From NCBI RefSeq assembly GCF_003114855.1, contig NZ_BFBB01000003.1, positions 623,077-687,076 of the forward strand: a stretch of 64,000 bases of DNA, given 5' to 3'. Below are positions 36,700-46,225 of this stretch, one piece after another (position 1 is the stretch's first letter; each line of letters begins with the position of its first letter). This stretch comes from Leptospira ryugenii. Its GTDB lineage: Bacteria; Spirochaetota; Leptospiria; Leptospirales; Leptospiraceae. The translations under genes were made by a program, and so were the position numbers. The notes under the pieces were generated by a model. That model was not told the origin of the DNA, ran no database searches, and saw nothing but the letters and a program-made list of their open reading frames with translations.

Positions 36700-37820
36700 T
36701 AAAAAAATGTATACCGTAAGTCAACTCTCATCTGGTTTTTATCTTGCGACCTGATGTGCAGATTTGGCTCTTCATATCTAAATCCCATTTGAAAGTTGTT
36801 CGATTGGTTAAGGTCTTTTGACTGATGCGAATACCCAGTATAAAGAATATGAAGTAAAGAACCTAAGTAGACTATACCCATAAGGTTTATGGATTGCCTT
36901 ACTTTATTTTCCCTTTCTTCTAATTTAGAAAGTGCAATCTCTTCAATAATACTTGTCGTGAAAAAGGGGATTTGGTTCCCAGAGGGATCGAGTGCTCGGA
37001 TGGCTTGCCAATTCTCTTGGTTGCTCTTAAAATCAATGTAATCTAAACGATACTCTCTGTACTCTCGAAGCGTATTGAAAGCAAATAAACCAAAAATCGA
37101 CATATAAGCATAGGCTGTTTTCTTTTCTCCTATGTAGTAATGACCCCATCCAGGCAGCAAGGCTTGCCGCCAAAACATTGGCCATATATTCTTTTTCAAA
37201 TCATCTACAGGTTTTGCCGTCTCGGATACATGCGTCTCCGCTCTAGGATCCTCCCAAGTGGCTGTTTGTTTTCCCACTATGGGAACCTCGATTGGATCAA
37301 AATTAGGATTTTCTAATGTAACTTTATAATTCTTTTTCCTATCAACTTGCTCCTGGTTAATTGAAACTACACTGACCTTGCCATCGCGACTTGTTTGGAT
37401 CTCTGCGGGTATTTTTTTCCCATCCTGAATGACAAAAGCTTTGGTGCCCTCGTAGATGTTTTCTCCATTAAAAGTGATCTTGTCTACATTTCCTTCCGAT
37501 TGCACTTCTGAAGTGGCACTGGTCACAATAGGCAGTGCCACAGGGCGAATTTCGAGCTCGTTCCAACCCGACCACTTTTCAATTTTTTTGAATTTGTTTA
37601 GGACGGCGACTCGGTATAGGTACTTTCCTTTGCTTAATTTTATGCGGACACTTGGCTCTTTTGCATTTTCAAATATGGTTTTTCCATTTGCATCTTTAAT
37701 CTCGATCGTATAACCAAACGCAGATTCTATGGGTGCCCATTTTATGACATGGTATGCCTCTGCCCCAAGATTTGTGGCAAAAATACACAAAATTAGCAGT
37801 ATTTTGGATAGCAAACTCAT
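36696..37820 (-). CDS. LPGWGH-module membrane protein (paralogue 1)
   Basis: 374 residues: signal peptide, an FN3-like domain (YHVIKWAPIESAFGYTIEIKD ending in YLYRVAVLNKF), an Ig/IPT-like domain (GENIYEGTKAFVIQDGKK), then a membrane module starting WRQALLPGWGHYYIGEKKTAYAY and ending LLHILYTGY, and a beta-rich end (RVDLRYTFFY). It is a clear paralogue of the gene at 37905. The final part of the minus-strand block led by the cyclase, 84 bases after the previous gene. Function unknown. Confidence 0.65.
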   Translation of the reverse strand: MSLLSKILLILCIFATNLGAEAYHVIKWAPIESAFGYTIEIKDANGKTIFENAKEPSVRIKLSKGKYLYRVAVLNKFKKIEKWSGWNELEIRPVALPIVTSATSEVQSEGNVDKITFNGENIYEGTKAFVIQDGKKIPAEIQTSRDGKVSVVSINQEQVDRKKNYKVTLENPNFDPIEVPIVGKQTATWEDPRAETHVSETAKPVDDLKKNIWPMFWRQALLPGWGHYYIGEKKTAYAYMSIFGLFAFNTLREYREYRLDYIDFKSNQENWQAIRALDPSGNQIPFFTTSIIEEIALSKLEERENKVRQSINLMGIVYLGSLLHILYTGYSHQSKDLNQSNNFQMGFRYEEPNLHIRSQDKNQMRVDLRYTFFY

Positions 37821-37904
37821 GTGAATCAAATGTAAGGATACATTGACTAAGTCTCTGGATTTCCGTTTTTTAGCGAGAATGATTTAGAGAAATTTTGCTA
37901 TGAT

Positions 37905-39389
37905 TTAGAAATAAAAATTCAATCTTATGTCAGCTCTAACTTGGTTCCAGTCGAGAGGGCGAAAGCTATAGACTTGATCATCGGGTCTGATCCCAAAGAA
38001 AAAAGAGGTTTCACCGCCACCAATATACCGTTTTAGGTGAGCCGATAGCATAATATGCAAAATGGAAGTAGCATAGATTGCTCCAACTGCGCTTAGAGAT
38101 CGATTCACACGCGCTTCTCGGTCTTCAATCTTTTGCGTTTTCGTATCCATCAAAATTAAAAAGAAAGGGCTGCTTGGGTCTAAAAGAAAGCCGCCCTCAC
38201 TTAAATCTTTTTCTGTCCGATAGCTGGATGACTCTTTCCGATAAAGATAATTCTGGTAGGCTAAATTGCTTAAACTAGCAGCCATTAAACTATAATAAAA
38301 ATAAGCCGTCTTATGATCTCCTACCGCATCGTGTCCCCAACCAGGCAAAAGGATTTGTCTACCCAACATTTCCCAAAATGTCAACTTCCGAGTTCCTAAA
38401 GAATTTTTCGTACCAGTATAGAGAATATGCAGTAATGCTGTTGAATAAACCGCTCCTACGCCTACAAGGGATTGGTTCACTCTTTGTTTTTGTTCTTCCA
38501 GCCGCGATTCTCTTGTATCCATATAGAATAAAACGGCTGGTTGGAATGGTTCTGTTGCAAAGCGTAGGCCTTCTGAAATATCTTCTGCCGTTCGAAAACT
38601 ACCTTCTCTGCGAACCAAACGGGACTCTTGTACGCCTAAATTGATGAGAGAGCCTCCCAATAGACCATAGTAAACATAGGATGTCTTTTCATGCCCCGCA
38701 TATTGATGGCCCCAACCGGGTAGTACGGCTTGTCTCCACAGCATAGACCAAAGTGATTTTCCTGACTCCGGAGAAAAATCTTGGTCTTCTTTTTTTTCTA
38801 GTGTGAGCTTTCCTTCCGTATCCTTTTTCTCAACAAGTTCTCCAGGTATCAGAACCTCTATGGGTTCATACTTTGCGTTTGTCAAAACTACCTTATGATC
38901 TTTTGTTGGATCAACTAACTTCCGATCAACGATAACTATACTTGTCTTGCCATCTTGAGTTGTTTCAACTTTGGCTGGAATTTTTTTTCCGTTTTGAATC
39001 ACAAATGCTTTTGTGCCTTCATAGACATTTTCACTTGTAAAGTATATCTTTTCTTTTCCACCTTCTGTTGTGACACGGGAACTGTCCTCGTCAACGACAG
39101 GAGCCGCGAGAGATTTCACTTCTAGATCATGCCACTCAGACCATTTTTCAACCGCGCTTAATTTATTTAATACACCTACACGGTATTGGTAGACCCCTTT
39201 GTTCATTTTTAAAGTGACTTCGGGTTTCTTTGTTTTATAATTTGTGACTTGTCCCTTTGGGTCCTTAAGTTCAACTGAATACGCAGATGCTGATGGAATT
39301 CCTTTCCAACGAATGGTGTGAAACGACTCTGCAAAGATAAATTGAGGTGCAAGCCCAATCAGAATGACTAGTAATCTAATCTTCTTCAT
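37905..39389 (-). CDS. LPGWGH-module membrane protein with duplicated module (paralogue 2)
   Basis: 494 residues with the same layout as the gene at 36696, but the membrane module occurs twice: WRQAVLPGWGHQYAG...KTSYVYYGLLGGSL and GRQILLPGWGHDAVG...KTAYFYYSLMAASL. Each is followed by an S-x-R-T-x-x-D-x-S-E-G segment and a V-N-x-S-L-x-x-V-G-A-x-Y helix. The ATG at 39387-39389 gives a clean signal peptide (MKKIRLLVILIGLAPQF) and overlaps the FecR gene by 14 bases. The C-terminus ends in an aromatic residue after RADIRLNFYF. Confidence 0.65.
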   Translation of the reverse strand: MKKIRLLVILIGLAPQFIFAESFHTIRWKGIPSASAYSVELKDPKGQVTNYKTKKPEVTLKMNKGVYQYRVGVLNKLSAVEKWSEWHDLEVKSLAAPVVDEDSSRVTTEGGKEKIYFTSENVYEGTKAFVIQNGKKIPAKVETTQDGKTSIVIVDRKLVDPTKDHKVVLTNAKYEPIEVLIPGELVEKKDTEGKLTLEKKEDQDFSPESGKSLWSMLWRQAVLPGWGHQYAGHEKTSYVYYGLLGGSLINLGVQESRLVRREGSFRTAEDISEGLRFATEPFQPAVLFYMDTRESRLEEQKQRVNQSLVGVGAVYSTALLHILYTGTKNSLGTRKLTFWEMLGRQILLPGWGHDAVGDHKTAYFYYSLMAASLSNLAYQNYLYRKESSSYRTEKDLSEGGFLLDPSSPFFLILMDTKTQKIEDREARVNRSLSAVGAIYATSILHIMLSAHLKRYIGGGETSFFFGIRPDDQVYSFRPLDWNQVRADIRLNFYF

Positions 39390-41808
39390 ATTGAACATCC
39401 GGTGATAAAATCTCAATATCCTCTTTGATCGCATCTAGTTCTATTTTAAAGGTTCCGGAGGTTTCCGGTCCATTCTCCTGATCGGTCAATGGACTCACTG
39501 CCCATCGAAAGGTCTTTCTATCTAATAAATCTAATTTACTAAATCGGAAGTCAGACTTGGAAACCGTAGTATTATAAATTTCCTTTTTGTTGTCATAAAG
39601 GCTAAACTTATACTTTTTAATACCTGGGATAGGACTCCATTTAAATAATATCTCATTTGATTTTGAAATATTGATAGATTGTGCCTCTAGTGGTAGAAGT
39701 AAAGTGACAGAACGTACGTCCTGAACATCATTTTCTCCTTTAATCTCTTTTCCTTCTAGGATGAACTTGGAGCGTGTTTCTTTACTTTTTTCTCCACTAC
39801 TTGCAATGCCAAGAACAGACCATTCCATGGGACCAGAAAAAGATTCAATTTCTTTTATATCCAATTTATACTCATTGCTCGTGAGTATTTTGGAATGAAT
39901 CTCTTTTGTCTGGTCGCCGTCTTTTACAAACAGTTTGAACTCATAGCTACTGGTATTGCCCTTACTCCATTGGAAAAGAAGTGGGGCCTGTGCTAGTTTG
40001 ACTTTTGCATTCACTTTTGGCGCGAATAAACGAATCGGTTCTGGTGCATATCGTACGGAAAAATTAGAAACATTGGAATTTAGATAGCTCTCGGAAGAAT
40101 TGGAAAGCAAAGCTACCTTCCAATAAAAGGTTCCGTCTCCAATTTCCTTTATCACTAATCGATGATTTTCTGTAGAACTTGTTTTGATGACCTTCTTAAA
40201 GTCAGGATCTTCTGCAATTAGCAATTGGTATTTCCCTTTGATGGGAAGTTTTTCCCAAGAGAAGACCAAGCCCTTCTCTTTCAAATCCACGTCAGAGAGA
40301 CTTATGTTTGGTTCAGGAGAAAACGTTTTGATCGAATTAATATCTTTTACCTCAAAGTTAGAAACTTGAGACAAATCGGTATCTTGCCCATCTTTTGTTT
40401 TTCCAAGAACACGCCAATAGTAAATCCCAGCCGATAAACTTTCTTTGAGTTCAAGGAAGTTGGAGTTGAGAGATTTTTTTTGCAAAATGGAATCAAATTT
40501 TAAATCTTTGGACAATTGGAATTCATATCCCGAAAGACTTTGGTCTCCAGACCAGTTGAAAAAGAGACCCTTTTTTTCCATTAAGATCGAATATACCACT
40601 GACTTGGGAGAAGGGTTAAATAAAACTGGTGGTTTCGCTTTTTTTGGATCAGTAATTTCAAAACTTTGAATATTCGAATATAAGAATTCATAAGAACCAG
40701 AACCAGTTGGGAGATTTGCACCAACTCGCCAATAGAATTTCCCTTTAGGTATTTCCATCGAAAGATAATTTACCTTTGTAACAGATGATTTCAGATTCGA
40801 ATTAAAATCTGGGCTTGGGGAAACATCTAATCGATAATTGGAAGCGAGATCATTCTTTGTCCACGAAAAACTTACGTATGCATTTTCTACGGGAACTGCA
40901 AGAGTATATTCTTTGGAAGGTGAAACGAGTGTAACTGATTTGTTTTGGTAAATGGTAACTTTACGAGTAGGGCTTAAGTCATTGCCCGCAGAAATTCGCC
41001 AGTAGTATGTGCCCTCTTTCAAAGGAAGAGAGACTTGTTTGTCATTTGTCTTTTTGCTTTGTAGCCCTGTTTTAAAATCGGAAGAGGACGCGATTTGAAA
41101 GGTTACAGTTTGTACATTTGTATCCTTTGAAAATTCGAATGATACAGGAAAAGTATTGGATTGAGAAAAATAGCGAGTATTATCCGCAGGACTAACGAGC
41201 TTTAATTCAACTTTTTTGATCTCTAATTTGCCATTGTCTGCTCCCAATGAAGCCTTCTGGTCTTGGCCAATCTTTTGTCCACTCCCTCCAAAGGAAAAAA
41301 TCTCAGCGACACCTTTTTCAACCGTTACATCCAATCCTTTATTCTCAGTCTTGGATAACTTAACGTCCCCGGCTCCAACAGCCACGGAACTATCGCCAGA
41401 TTTAATTCGTAGATTAGAACTCCCTGTTGCCCCTTCTGTTTTGGCGGAAACGGAACCATAGGCGAAGTCGATATCCGTTTTTTCGTCCTCCAAGTTGAGA
41501 AGGATCATACTGTTTTCACTCAAATTGATTTTGGTACCATCATTCAATGTGATTTCTGCATCTGCTTCCGAAGTCGTTCGAATGGAATCCCGATTTCTGA
41601 GAGGAAAGTCTTTTTCTAAATCCTCCCATACGACATGGCTTGCATACTTTCTCTGTACTGTTTTGTTCTTAAAGGTAATGGTTCCAATGACCTTTTCCCC
41701 TTCTACGTTGATCCTTTGGTTAAAGTCTTGGTAGAGCAAAAAAGAAAGAAAACATAGCACTGTTATCTGAAATAGAATCCAAAGTTTTTCGCTGAGACTG
41801 AATGCCAT
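39376..41808 (-). CDS. FecR-domain protein with multiple FN3-like repeats
   Basis: 810 residues: one N-terminal membrane anchor (~8-26), a FecR domain (~55-190, LRNRDSIRTTSEADAEITLNDG), then about six or seven FN3-like repeats, each marked by a strand [F/Y]-x-W-[R/K/A]-V (YYWRISA, FYWRVGA, YYWRVLG, FYWKVAL, FRWAVSP). It is anchored in the inner membrane with a long periplasmic part. It follows the cyclase gene by 2 bases. No sigma factor is adjacent, unlike the classical FecR pairing. Confidence 0.8.
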   Translation of the reverse strand: MAFSLSEKLWILFQITVLCFLSFLLYQDFNQRINVEGEKVIGTITFKNKTVQRKYASHVVWEDLEKDFPLRNRDSIRTTSEADAEITLNDGTKINLSENSMILLNLEDEKTDIDFAYGSVSAKTEGATGSSNLRIKSGDSSVAVGAGDVKLSKTENKGLDVTVEKGVAEIFSFGGSGQKIGQDQKASLGADNGKLEIKKVELKLVSPADNTRYFSQSNTFPVSFEFSKDTNVQTVTFQIASSSDFKTGLQSKKTNDKQVSLPLKEGTYYWRISAGNDLSPTRKVTIYQNKSVTLVSPSKEYTLAVPVENAYVSFSWTKNDLASNYRLDVSPSPDFNSNLKSSVTKVNYLSMEIPKGKFYWRVGANLPTGSGSYEFLYSNIQSFEITDPKKAKPPVLFNPSPKSVVYSILMEKKGLFFNWSGDQSLSGYEFQLSKDLKFDSILQKKSLNSNFLELKESLSAGIYYWRVLGKTKDGQDTDLSQVSNFEVKDINSIKTFSPEPNISLSDVDLKEKGLVFSWEKLPIKGKYQLLIAEDPDFKKVIKTSSTENHRLVIKEIGDGTFYWKVALLSNSSESYLNSNVSNFSVRYAPEPIRLFAPKVNAKVKLAQAPLLFQWSKGNTSSYEFKLFVKDGDQTKEIHSKILTSNEYKLDIKEIESFSGPMEWSVLGIASSGEKSKETRSKFILEGKEIKGENDVQDVRSVTLLLPLEAQSINISKSNEILFKWSPIPGIKKYKFSLYDNKKEIYNTTVSKSDFRFSKLDLLDRKTFRWAVSPLTDQENGPETSGTFKIELDAIKEDIEILSPDVQYEED

Positions 41809-41810
41809 AA

Positions 41811-43808
41811 TTATTTGTGAGTCCTAGTAAATACTCCATCCCATCCAGATGCAGGTGGGGATTCTTTGTACTCTTCACAGCGCTCAATTAACATTAGAGC
41901 TGCCTTATCTTTACCAAATTTTTGCGCCTTGATTTTAATGGCTTCGTTTAAGGTTGTAATTGCTTTTGCAAAATTCTTTTTTAAATAAAGTTCAAACCCT
42001 TTTTCATACGCTTCAGCACTTTCTTTGATGATCGGATCGACTTCCGAATGTGAGGCAATGAGCTCAAACAATTGCACCGGCTCATTTTTTCCTTTCACTC
42101 GCACTAAATCAAGACGTCTTGTGAATAGTTCAGATTCAATTCTAGATTTTGTGGATTCACTGATAAGAATGTTAACACCGTAATCCTTTCCCGCTGCTTC
42201 TAAACGCGCTGCTAAGTTCACCGTATCGCCCATCATAGTATAAGAGGCCAAAGCGTCTGTCCCCATGAAACCAACTTTAGCTGGTCCTGTATTGAGACCA
42301 ATCCGTGCATCCATGACCCGAGCTTCTTCCGTATATAACTGATTTGCTGTCCAATAAGCTCGCAAATCATTCAATTTGCGAATCATATCTATAGATGCCT
42401 TTGCAGCCTTCAAAGGGTGATTGTCTACATCTACTGGTGCATTGAAAATCCCCACAATCGCATCACCTATGTACTTATCTAGAACTCCATCATATTGTTT
42501 TAATATGATGGTCATAGCAGATAAGTATTCATTTAACAAAGCCGCCAAATCTTCTGACTTTAACTGCTCACTGATGGTGGAAAAGCCTGCAACATCCGAA
42601 AAGAATGCAGTAATTTGTTTTTCGCTACCACGTTTAAGCGCAGCCATATCAATCATTGCTTCTTGCACAACTGTTGGATCGATCATGTTTCCAAGGATAC
42701 TTTTCACCTTTTCCCTTTCTTCCAAGCCTTGCGCCATGCCTATGAATGAGTTGGTCAAGACACCTACTTCATCTCGGGTAGACGGACGGATTTTTACATG
42801 GAAGTCACCACCTTCAATTTGTTTTGTGGCAGAAACAAGTCGGATGATAGGAGCCGAAATGGTTCGGGAAAAGAAAAATACTATGATGACGGATACATTT
42901 AAAATAATGAGAAGTATGTAGATATTTCTTCTCTGGATATTGTAGACAGCTAAAAATGCATCATCCTCCTTTACGGTTGACACAACTCCAAGTCCAGCAA
43001 GGCCCATTTTTTTATATGAACCTAAGTAGAACTCACTCTCACGTTCATACCGTGTTTGGCCATTGTCTACCTTACTTTCCAATAAGGATTTCACAATCGG
43101 GAACTCTAACATACTCTTTCCAGCTAAAACTGCATCTCGATCAGGGTGAGCAAGTAGGTCCGCTTTTTCATTGATCAAATAAGTGGTTGTGATCCCGGAT
43201 GACTGGAATGCTTTCAAAAAATTTGCCGCATCCATGTAGAGAAGTACTAACTGACTCTGGCCAGGCCTTCCGTAAGGTATGCTCAATCCCAAACAGGGAC
43301 TTAAACAACTAGGGCTAACATTGAGCACAACCGTAGCTCCATCGGCTGATCTTCCAAATTCATCTCCGAACACACTGTTCATTTGTAAAAACGTTTCTTC
43401 GGAAAGATTGTTTTCTTTTAAAAATGTTTCATTGACGATTTTATTTTTGATTAGTAAGGAGTCTCCCCTCTTTTCCGCAATCGCCATGTAGATAAAATCT
43501 TCATTATTTTTGAAAAAGAGATCTGTTAAAAGTGCAGTTTGTTCTTTCCGCAGTGATTGGTCCAAAATGATGGCCATATTATTGATTTTGTAGGCAATGG
43601 AATAAAATTCATCTTCCACTTTTTGGCCGATCACATCTACCAATTGTAGATTTGTCTCTTGGATTCTTTTTTCAGAATCATCCTTAAAAAAGGAAGACGC
43701 TAACAAAATCATTGTTGATAGTCCAAAGATAATGATGAAGGAAATAATGCTGATGAGCTTGATCCGAATCGTCCAGCGTGAGGGTTTGAATTCAGATTGA
43801 TGATCCAT
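41811..43808 (-). CDS. Class III adenylate/guanylate cyclase with periplasmic sensor
   Basis: 665 residues: membrane segment (~17-38), large periplasmic Cache-like sensor, second membrane segment (~298-318), HAMP (~320-372), then a class III cyclase domain with the metal aspartates in FFSDVAGFS and DKYIGDAIVGIF, MMGDTVNLAARLE (transition-state Asn/Arg) and RVKGKNEPVQLFEL. A TPR-like tail follows (~605-650). All catalytic residues appear present; adenylate versus guanylate specificity is not certain. Strong ribosome site AAGGAGC. First gene of the block with FecR and the LPGWGH proteins. Confidence 0.9.
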   Translation of the reverse strand: MDHQSEFKPSRWTIRIKLISIISFIIIFGLSTMILLASSFFKDDSEKRIQETNLQLVDVIGQKVEDEFYSIAYKINNMAIILDQSLRKEQTALLTDLFFKNNEDFIYMAIAEKRGDSLLIKNKIVNETFLKENNLSEETFLQMNSVFGDEFGRSADGATVVLNVSPSCLSPCLGLSIPYGRPGQSQLVLLYMDAANFLKAFQSSGITTTYLINEKADLLAHPDRDAVLAGKSMLEFPIVKSLLESKVDNGQTRYERESEFYLGSYKKMGLAGLGVVSTVKEDDAFLAVYNIQRRNIYILLIILNVSVIIVFFFSRTISAPIIRLVSATKQIEGGDFHVKIRPSTRDEVGVLTNSFIGMAQGLEEREKVKSILGNMIDPTVVQEAMIDMAALKRGSEKQITAFFSDVAGFSTISEQLKSEDLAALLNEYLSAMTIILKQYDGVLDKYIGDAIVGIFNAPVDVDNHPLKAAKASIDMIRKLNDLRAYWTANQLYTEEARVMDARIGLNTGPAKVGFMGTDALASYTMMGDTVNLAARLEAAGKDYGVNILISESTKSRIESELFTRRLDLVRVKGKNEPVQLFELIASHSEVDPIIKESAEAYEKGFELYLKKNFAKAITTLNEAIKIKAQKFGKDKAALMLIERCEEYKESPPASGWDGVFTRTHK

Positions 43809-43906
43809 GAATGCTCCTTAGAACTTTAGTCGAACCAATCGTTTGACCAGCTATATTTTAAATAAGCGTAGGATGAATGTAAAGTAGATTGTGATTCGAG
43901 ATATTT

Positions 43907-44380
43907 TTATTTGTAGTGATAGTAATGATTGGGATCAGCCCATTTGGCAGCTTCCTCATCTCGTAACTTCTTTAGAAGAAGTAAATCTTGTTCCGATTTT
44001 TTATGTTCTCCTAATTTTTCGTATACCTCGGCACGTAACTCAAGAGCAGGCTCAAAGTCTTTTTGGATGTGCAAAGCTTCATTGCAGTATTGCAGGGCAT
44101 CTTGCAAATGTTTCTCTTCATGGCAAATCTCCGCGATGAAGAAATAGGCACCTGCCGTAAAACTAGGATTCACATGTTTGAGGTATTCCTTCATCAAGTC
44201 CTTGGCCTGAGACTTCTGGTTCATACGAGAAAGAATCATCGCTTTCTCTCGCAAGGCATGTGGGAATTTGGGGTCAAGGCTTAGGATTTGGTCCAAAGTA
44301 TTGAGTCTAGTTGGTAGGTCTTGGTGGTCGATGCTTTCATAAGCATTGTATAATCTTTGTATCTCTTCGCGATGGGGCAT
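43907..44380 (-). CDS. TPR-repeat protein
   Basis: 157-residue cytoplasmic protein made of about four TPR units (FPHALREKAMILSRMNQKSQA, YFFIAEICHEEKHLQDALQY, EPALELRAEVYEKLGEHKK). The ATG at 44378-44380 has GGAG 7 bases upstream. It probably mediates protein contacts; partners unknown. Confidence 0.75.
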   Translation of the reverse strand: MPHREEIQRLYNAYESIDHQDLPTRLNTLDQILSLDPKFPHALREKAMILSRMNQKSQAKDLMKEYLKHVNPSFTAGAYFFIAEICHEEKHLQDALQYCNEALHIQKDFEPALELRAEVYEKLGEHKKSEQDLLLLKKLRDEEAAKWADPNHYYHYK

Positions 44381-44423
44381 AGTACACTCCAAAACGCTGA
44401 AAGTATAATTTGATGCGAAAAAA

Positions 44424-44454
44424 AGGACACCTTTTTTTTGAAAAAATGTCCTTC
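44424..44454 (-). terminator. Intrinsic terminator after the capA-like gene
   Basis: AAGGACA (44424-44430) pairs with TGTCCTT (44448-44454); inner A and T runs extend the stem. On the minus strand it is followed by a T-run. It separates the capA-like gene from the downstream TPR gene. Confidence 0.65.
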
Positions 44455-44466
44455 TGGAGAGTTAGC

Positions 44467-45606
44467 TCAACCAGGAAGGGCTTCGGTAATTTTGCCCACA
44501 TTGCCTTCTTCGTCAATGGTAAGGGGAGAATTCGGAAAATCCTCTTTACTCAATTGCCGGATGAAACGGATGCTTTTTTTCTCAGGGTCGGGGAAAGGAA
44601 TGCCTGGATCTTTCATTAAGACGGGGTGGATTTTCCCTGATACAAAGCCGCCTTGTTCATCCACAAGAACTTCCAAGACCAAGGACAAACCATTGTCGCC
44701 CTTGGAGGAAAGAGAGCGGTAACCCATAAAGTTCCCCAATGAATAGGCAATCAAACGGTCCTTGTAAATTTCCATCCCTCTCGGGACATGTGGGCCATGC
44801 CCCAAAACCAAATCAGCTCCCAGATCAATCATGCGATGTGAGAACTTTACCATATTGCCTCGGTTCTCTCCTAGAAATATCTCCTCTGCATCAGGAGTGT
44901 GGATCGCGTTTGCCTCTGCTCCTGCATGGATCGAAAGAACCACAATGTCAGCATTGGCAACGGCTTCTTTGACTAAAACCTCTGCTTCCTCCATCCTCGT
45001 GATGGAATTGTGATAGGTTTGGTAACTAAAACCGATAAAGGCAATCTTTTTGCCTTTTTTGTTCAGGTATTGAATGGTATTCTTTCCACCTACCGCCAGA
45101 ATCCCTGCTTGGTTTAAGTTACGAAGTGTATCCAAAAAACCAGCTTCTTTAAAATCATAAGAGTGGTTATTCACAACACTCATTACATCAAAGCCAACTG
45201 ATTTCAGTAAGTTGGCATAGGCAGGTGGGGTGCGAAAAGCATAAGTGTTGGGCCGAGAGACATCCTTGCCCGAATGTGGGTATTCTGTAAGTGTACTCTC
45301 AAAATTTCCAAACAAGATGTCGGCTCCGGATAGAGTTTCTTGTATGGCAGCAAACAATCGCTTTTCATCATCGATCAATTTGTTTTCGGGGTAATTTGTA
45401 CCAGGAATGGTATCTCCTACTGCCTTAAAACTGATATTCTTGCTTTCTATTTTTTCATCTTTCGATTCAAAAAAAGGAAGAATGGGACTCGTTTCTTTGG
45501 AGTCAGAAATCTCTTTGGTTTGCATTTGTGTGGTTCGGCATTGCGCGAAAATAAGGAGAATGCAAATAGAAACTATGTATTTCAAAAATTTTGGCTTAAG
45601 GAGCAT
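44467..45606 (-). CDS. CapA-family metallophosphatase-like lipoprotein
   Basis: 379-residue lipoprotein (LLIFAQC, Cys23). The domain from ~58 matches CapA/PgsA proteins of polyglutamate capsule systems: AVGDTIPG, FGNFESTLT, SVVNNHSYDF, LSIHAGAEAN, GHGPHVPRG and YSLGNFMG. No capB or capC is nearby, so capsule synthesis is not implied; many CapA homologues are stand-alone. Likely anchored facing the periplasm. Confidence 0.85.
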   Translation of the reverse strand: MLLKPKFLKYIVSICILLIFAQCRTTQMQTKEISDSKETSPILPFFESKDEKIESKNISFKAVGDTIPGTNYPENKLIDDEKRLFAAIQETLSGADILFGNFESTLTEYPHSGKDVSRPNTYAFRTPPAYANLLKSVGFDVMSVVNNHSYDFKEAGFLDTLRNLNQAGILAVGGKNTIQYLNKKGKKIAFIGFSYQTYHNSITRMEEAEVLVKEAVANADIVVLSIHAGAEANAIHTPDAEEIFLGENRGNMVKFSHRMIDLGADLVLGHGPHVPRGMEIYKDRLIAYSLGNFMGYRSLSSKGDNGLSLVLEVLVDEQGGFVSGKIHPVLMKDPGIPFPDPEKKSIRFIRQLSKEDFPNSPLTIDEEGNVGKITEALPG

Positions 45607-45657
45607 ACAGAAGTTAAGAAAATGTAAGGAGCTCTCTTTGGCAAATTTTATATTCGA

Positions 45658-45879
45658 TCACAAAAAAGAATTCTTTCGACGAAATGCACACAAGTCTATG
45701 ACTTTGCTTTTTTCTTCCGGAGAGTAATACTTCCATTCTTTTTTTTCAAACCGCAATAATCCACAATTAGGGCATTGTTTATTTTCATTTTTAAAATCGC
45801 AGGCATCAATACAGGGTGAATCATATATACCTTTCAGTTTTTGTTTCCATTCAACGAACGGATTCTTCGTTGTTTTCAT
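45658..45879 (-). CDS. DUF1289 cysteine-motif protein
   Basis: 73 residues with the DUF1289 pattern SPCIDAC...CPNCG and a late Cys (LCAFR), probably a small metal-binding fold. Ribosome site CGGAGAAAA. It overlaps the DUF962 gene by 29 bases and ends the TetR-DUF962-DUF1289 operon. Confidence 0.8.
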   Translation of the reverse strand: MKTTKNPFVEWKQKLKGIYDSPCIDACDFKNENKQCPNCGLLRFEKKEWKYYSPEEKSKVIDLCAFRRKNSFL

Positions 45880-46225
45880 GCAATTTTCTCCGAGAAAAAT
45901 AGAAGACCAATTGAAAAGTAATGATATGGTTCGCTATGACAAACCATAGGTTTGGATAATCCTTACGATTGATCCTAAGGTCTCCAACCTCCTCATTCCT
46001 TTCAAACAACCGATGGGCAAGTATACCCGGTAGACCGTGGATGATTGGAAAACAAACAAGCATTATAGGATGAAGGTAAAAAGTGGCGAAGGGAATCCAT
46101 ACTAGACCCATCACTGTCCCTATAACATGGAATAGTACGGTCCGAGGATCTCTGTGTTCTGGCAAATACACTTCATTGTAAAATGGATAGAAACGGGAGC
46201 GAAATGATTTAGGCAAAAGATTCAT
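45851..46225 (-). CDS. DUF962 (Mpo1-like) membrane protein
   Basis: 124 residues with two or three membrane segments and conserved histidines (FYNEVYLPEHRDPRTVLFHVIG, FPIIHGLPGILAHRLF). Fungal Mpo1 of this family is a dioxygenase acting on 2-hydroxy fatty acids; whether that holds here is unknown. Its ATG overlaps the stop of the TetR gene, so the regulator probably controls it. Confidence 0.8.
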   Translation of the reverse strand: MNLLPKSFRSRFYPFYNEVYLPEHRDPRTVLFHVIGTVMGLVWIPFATFYLHPIMLVCFPIIHGLPGILAHRLFERNEEVGDLRINRKDYPNLWFVIANHIITFQLVFYFSRRKLHENNEESVR

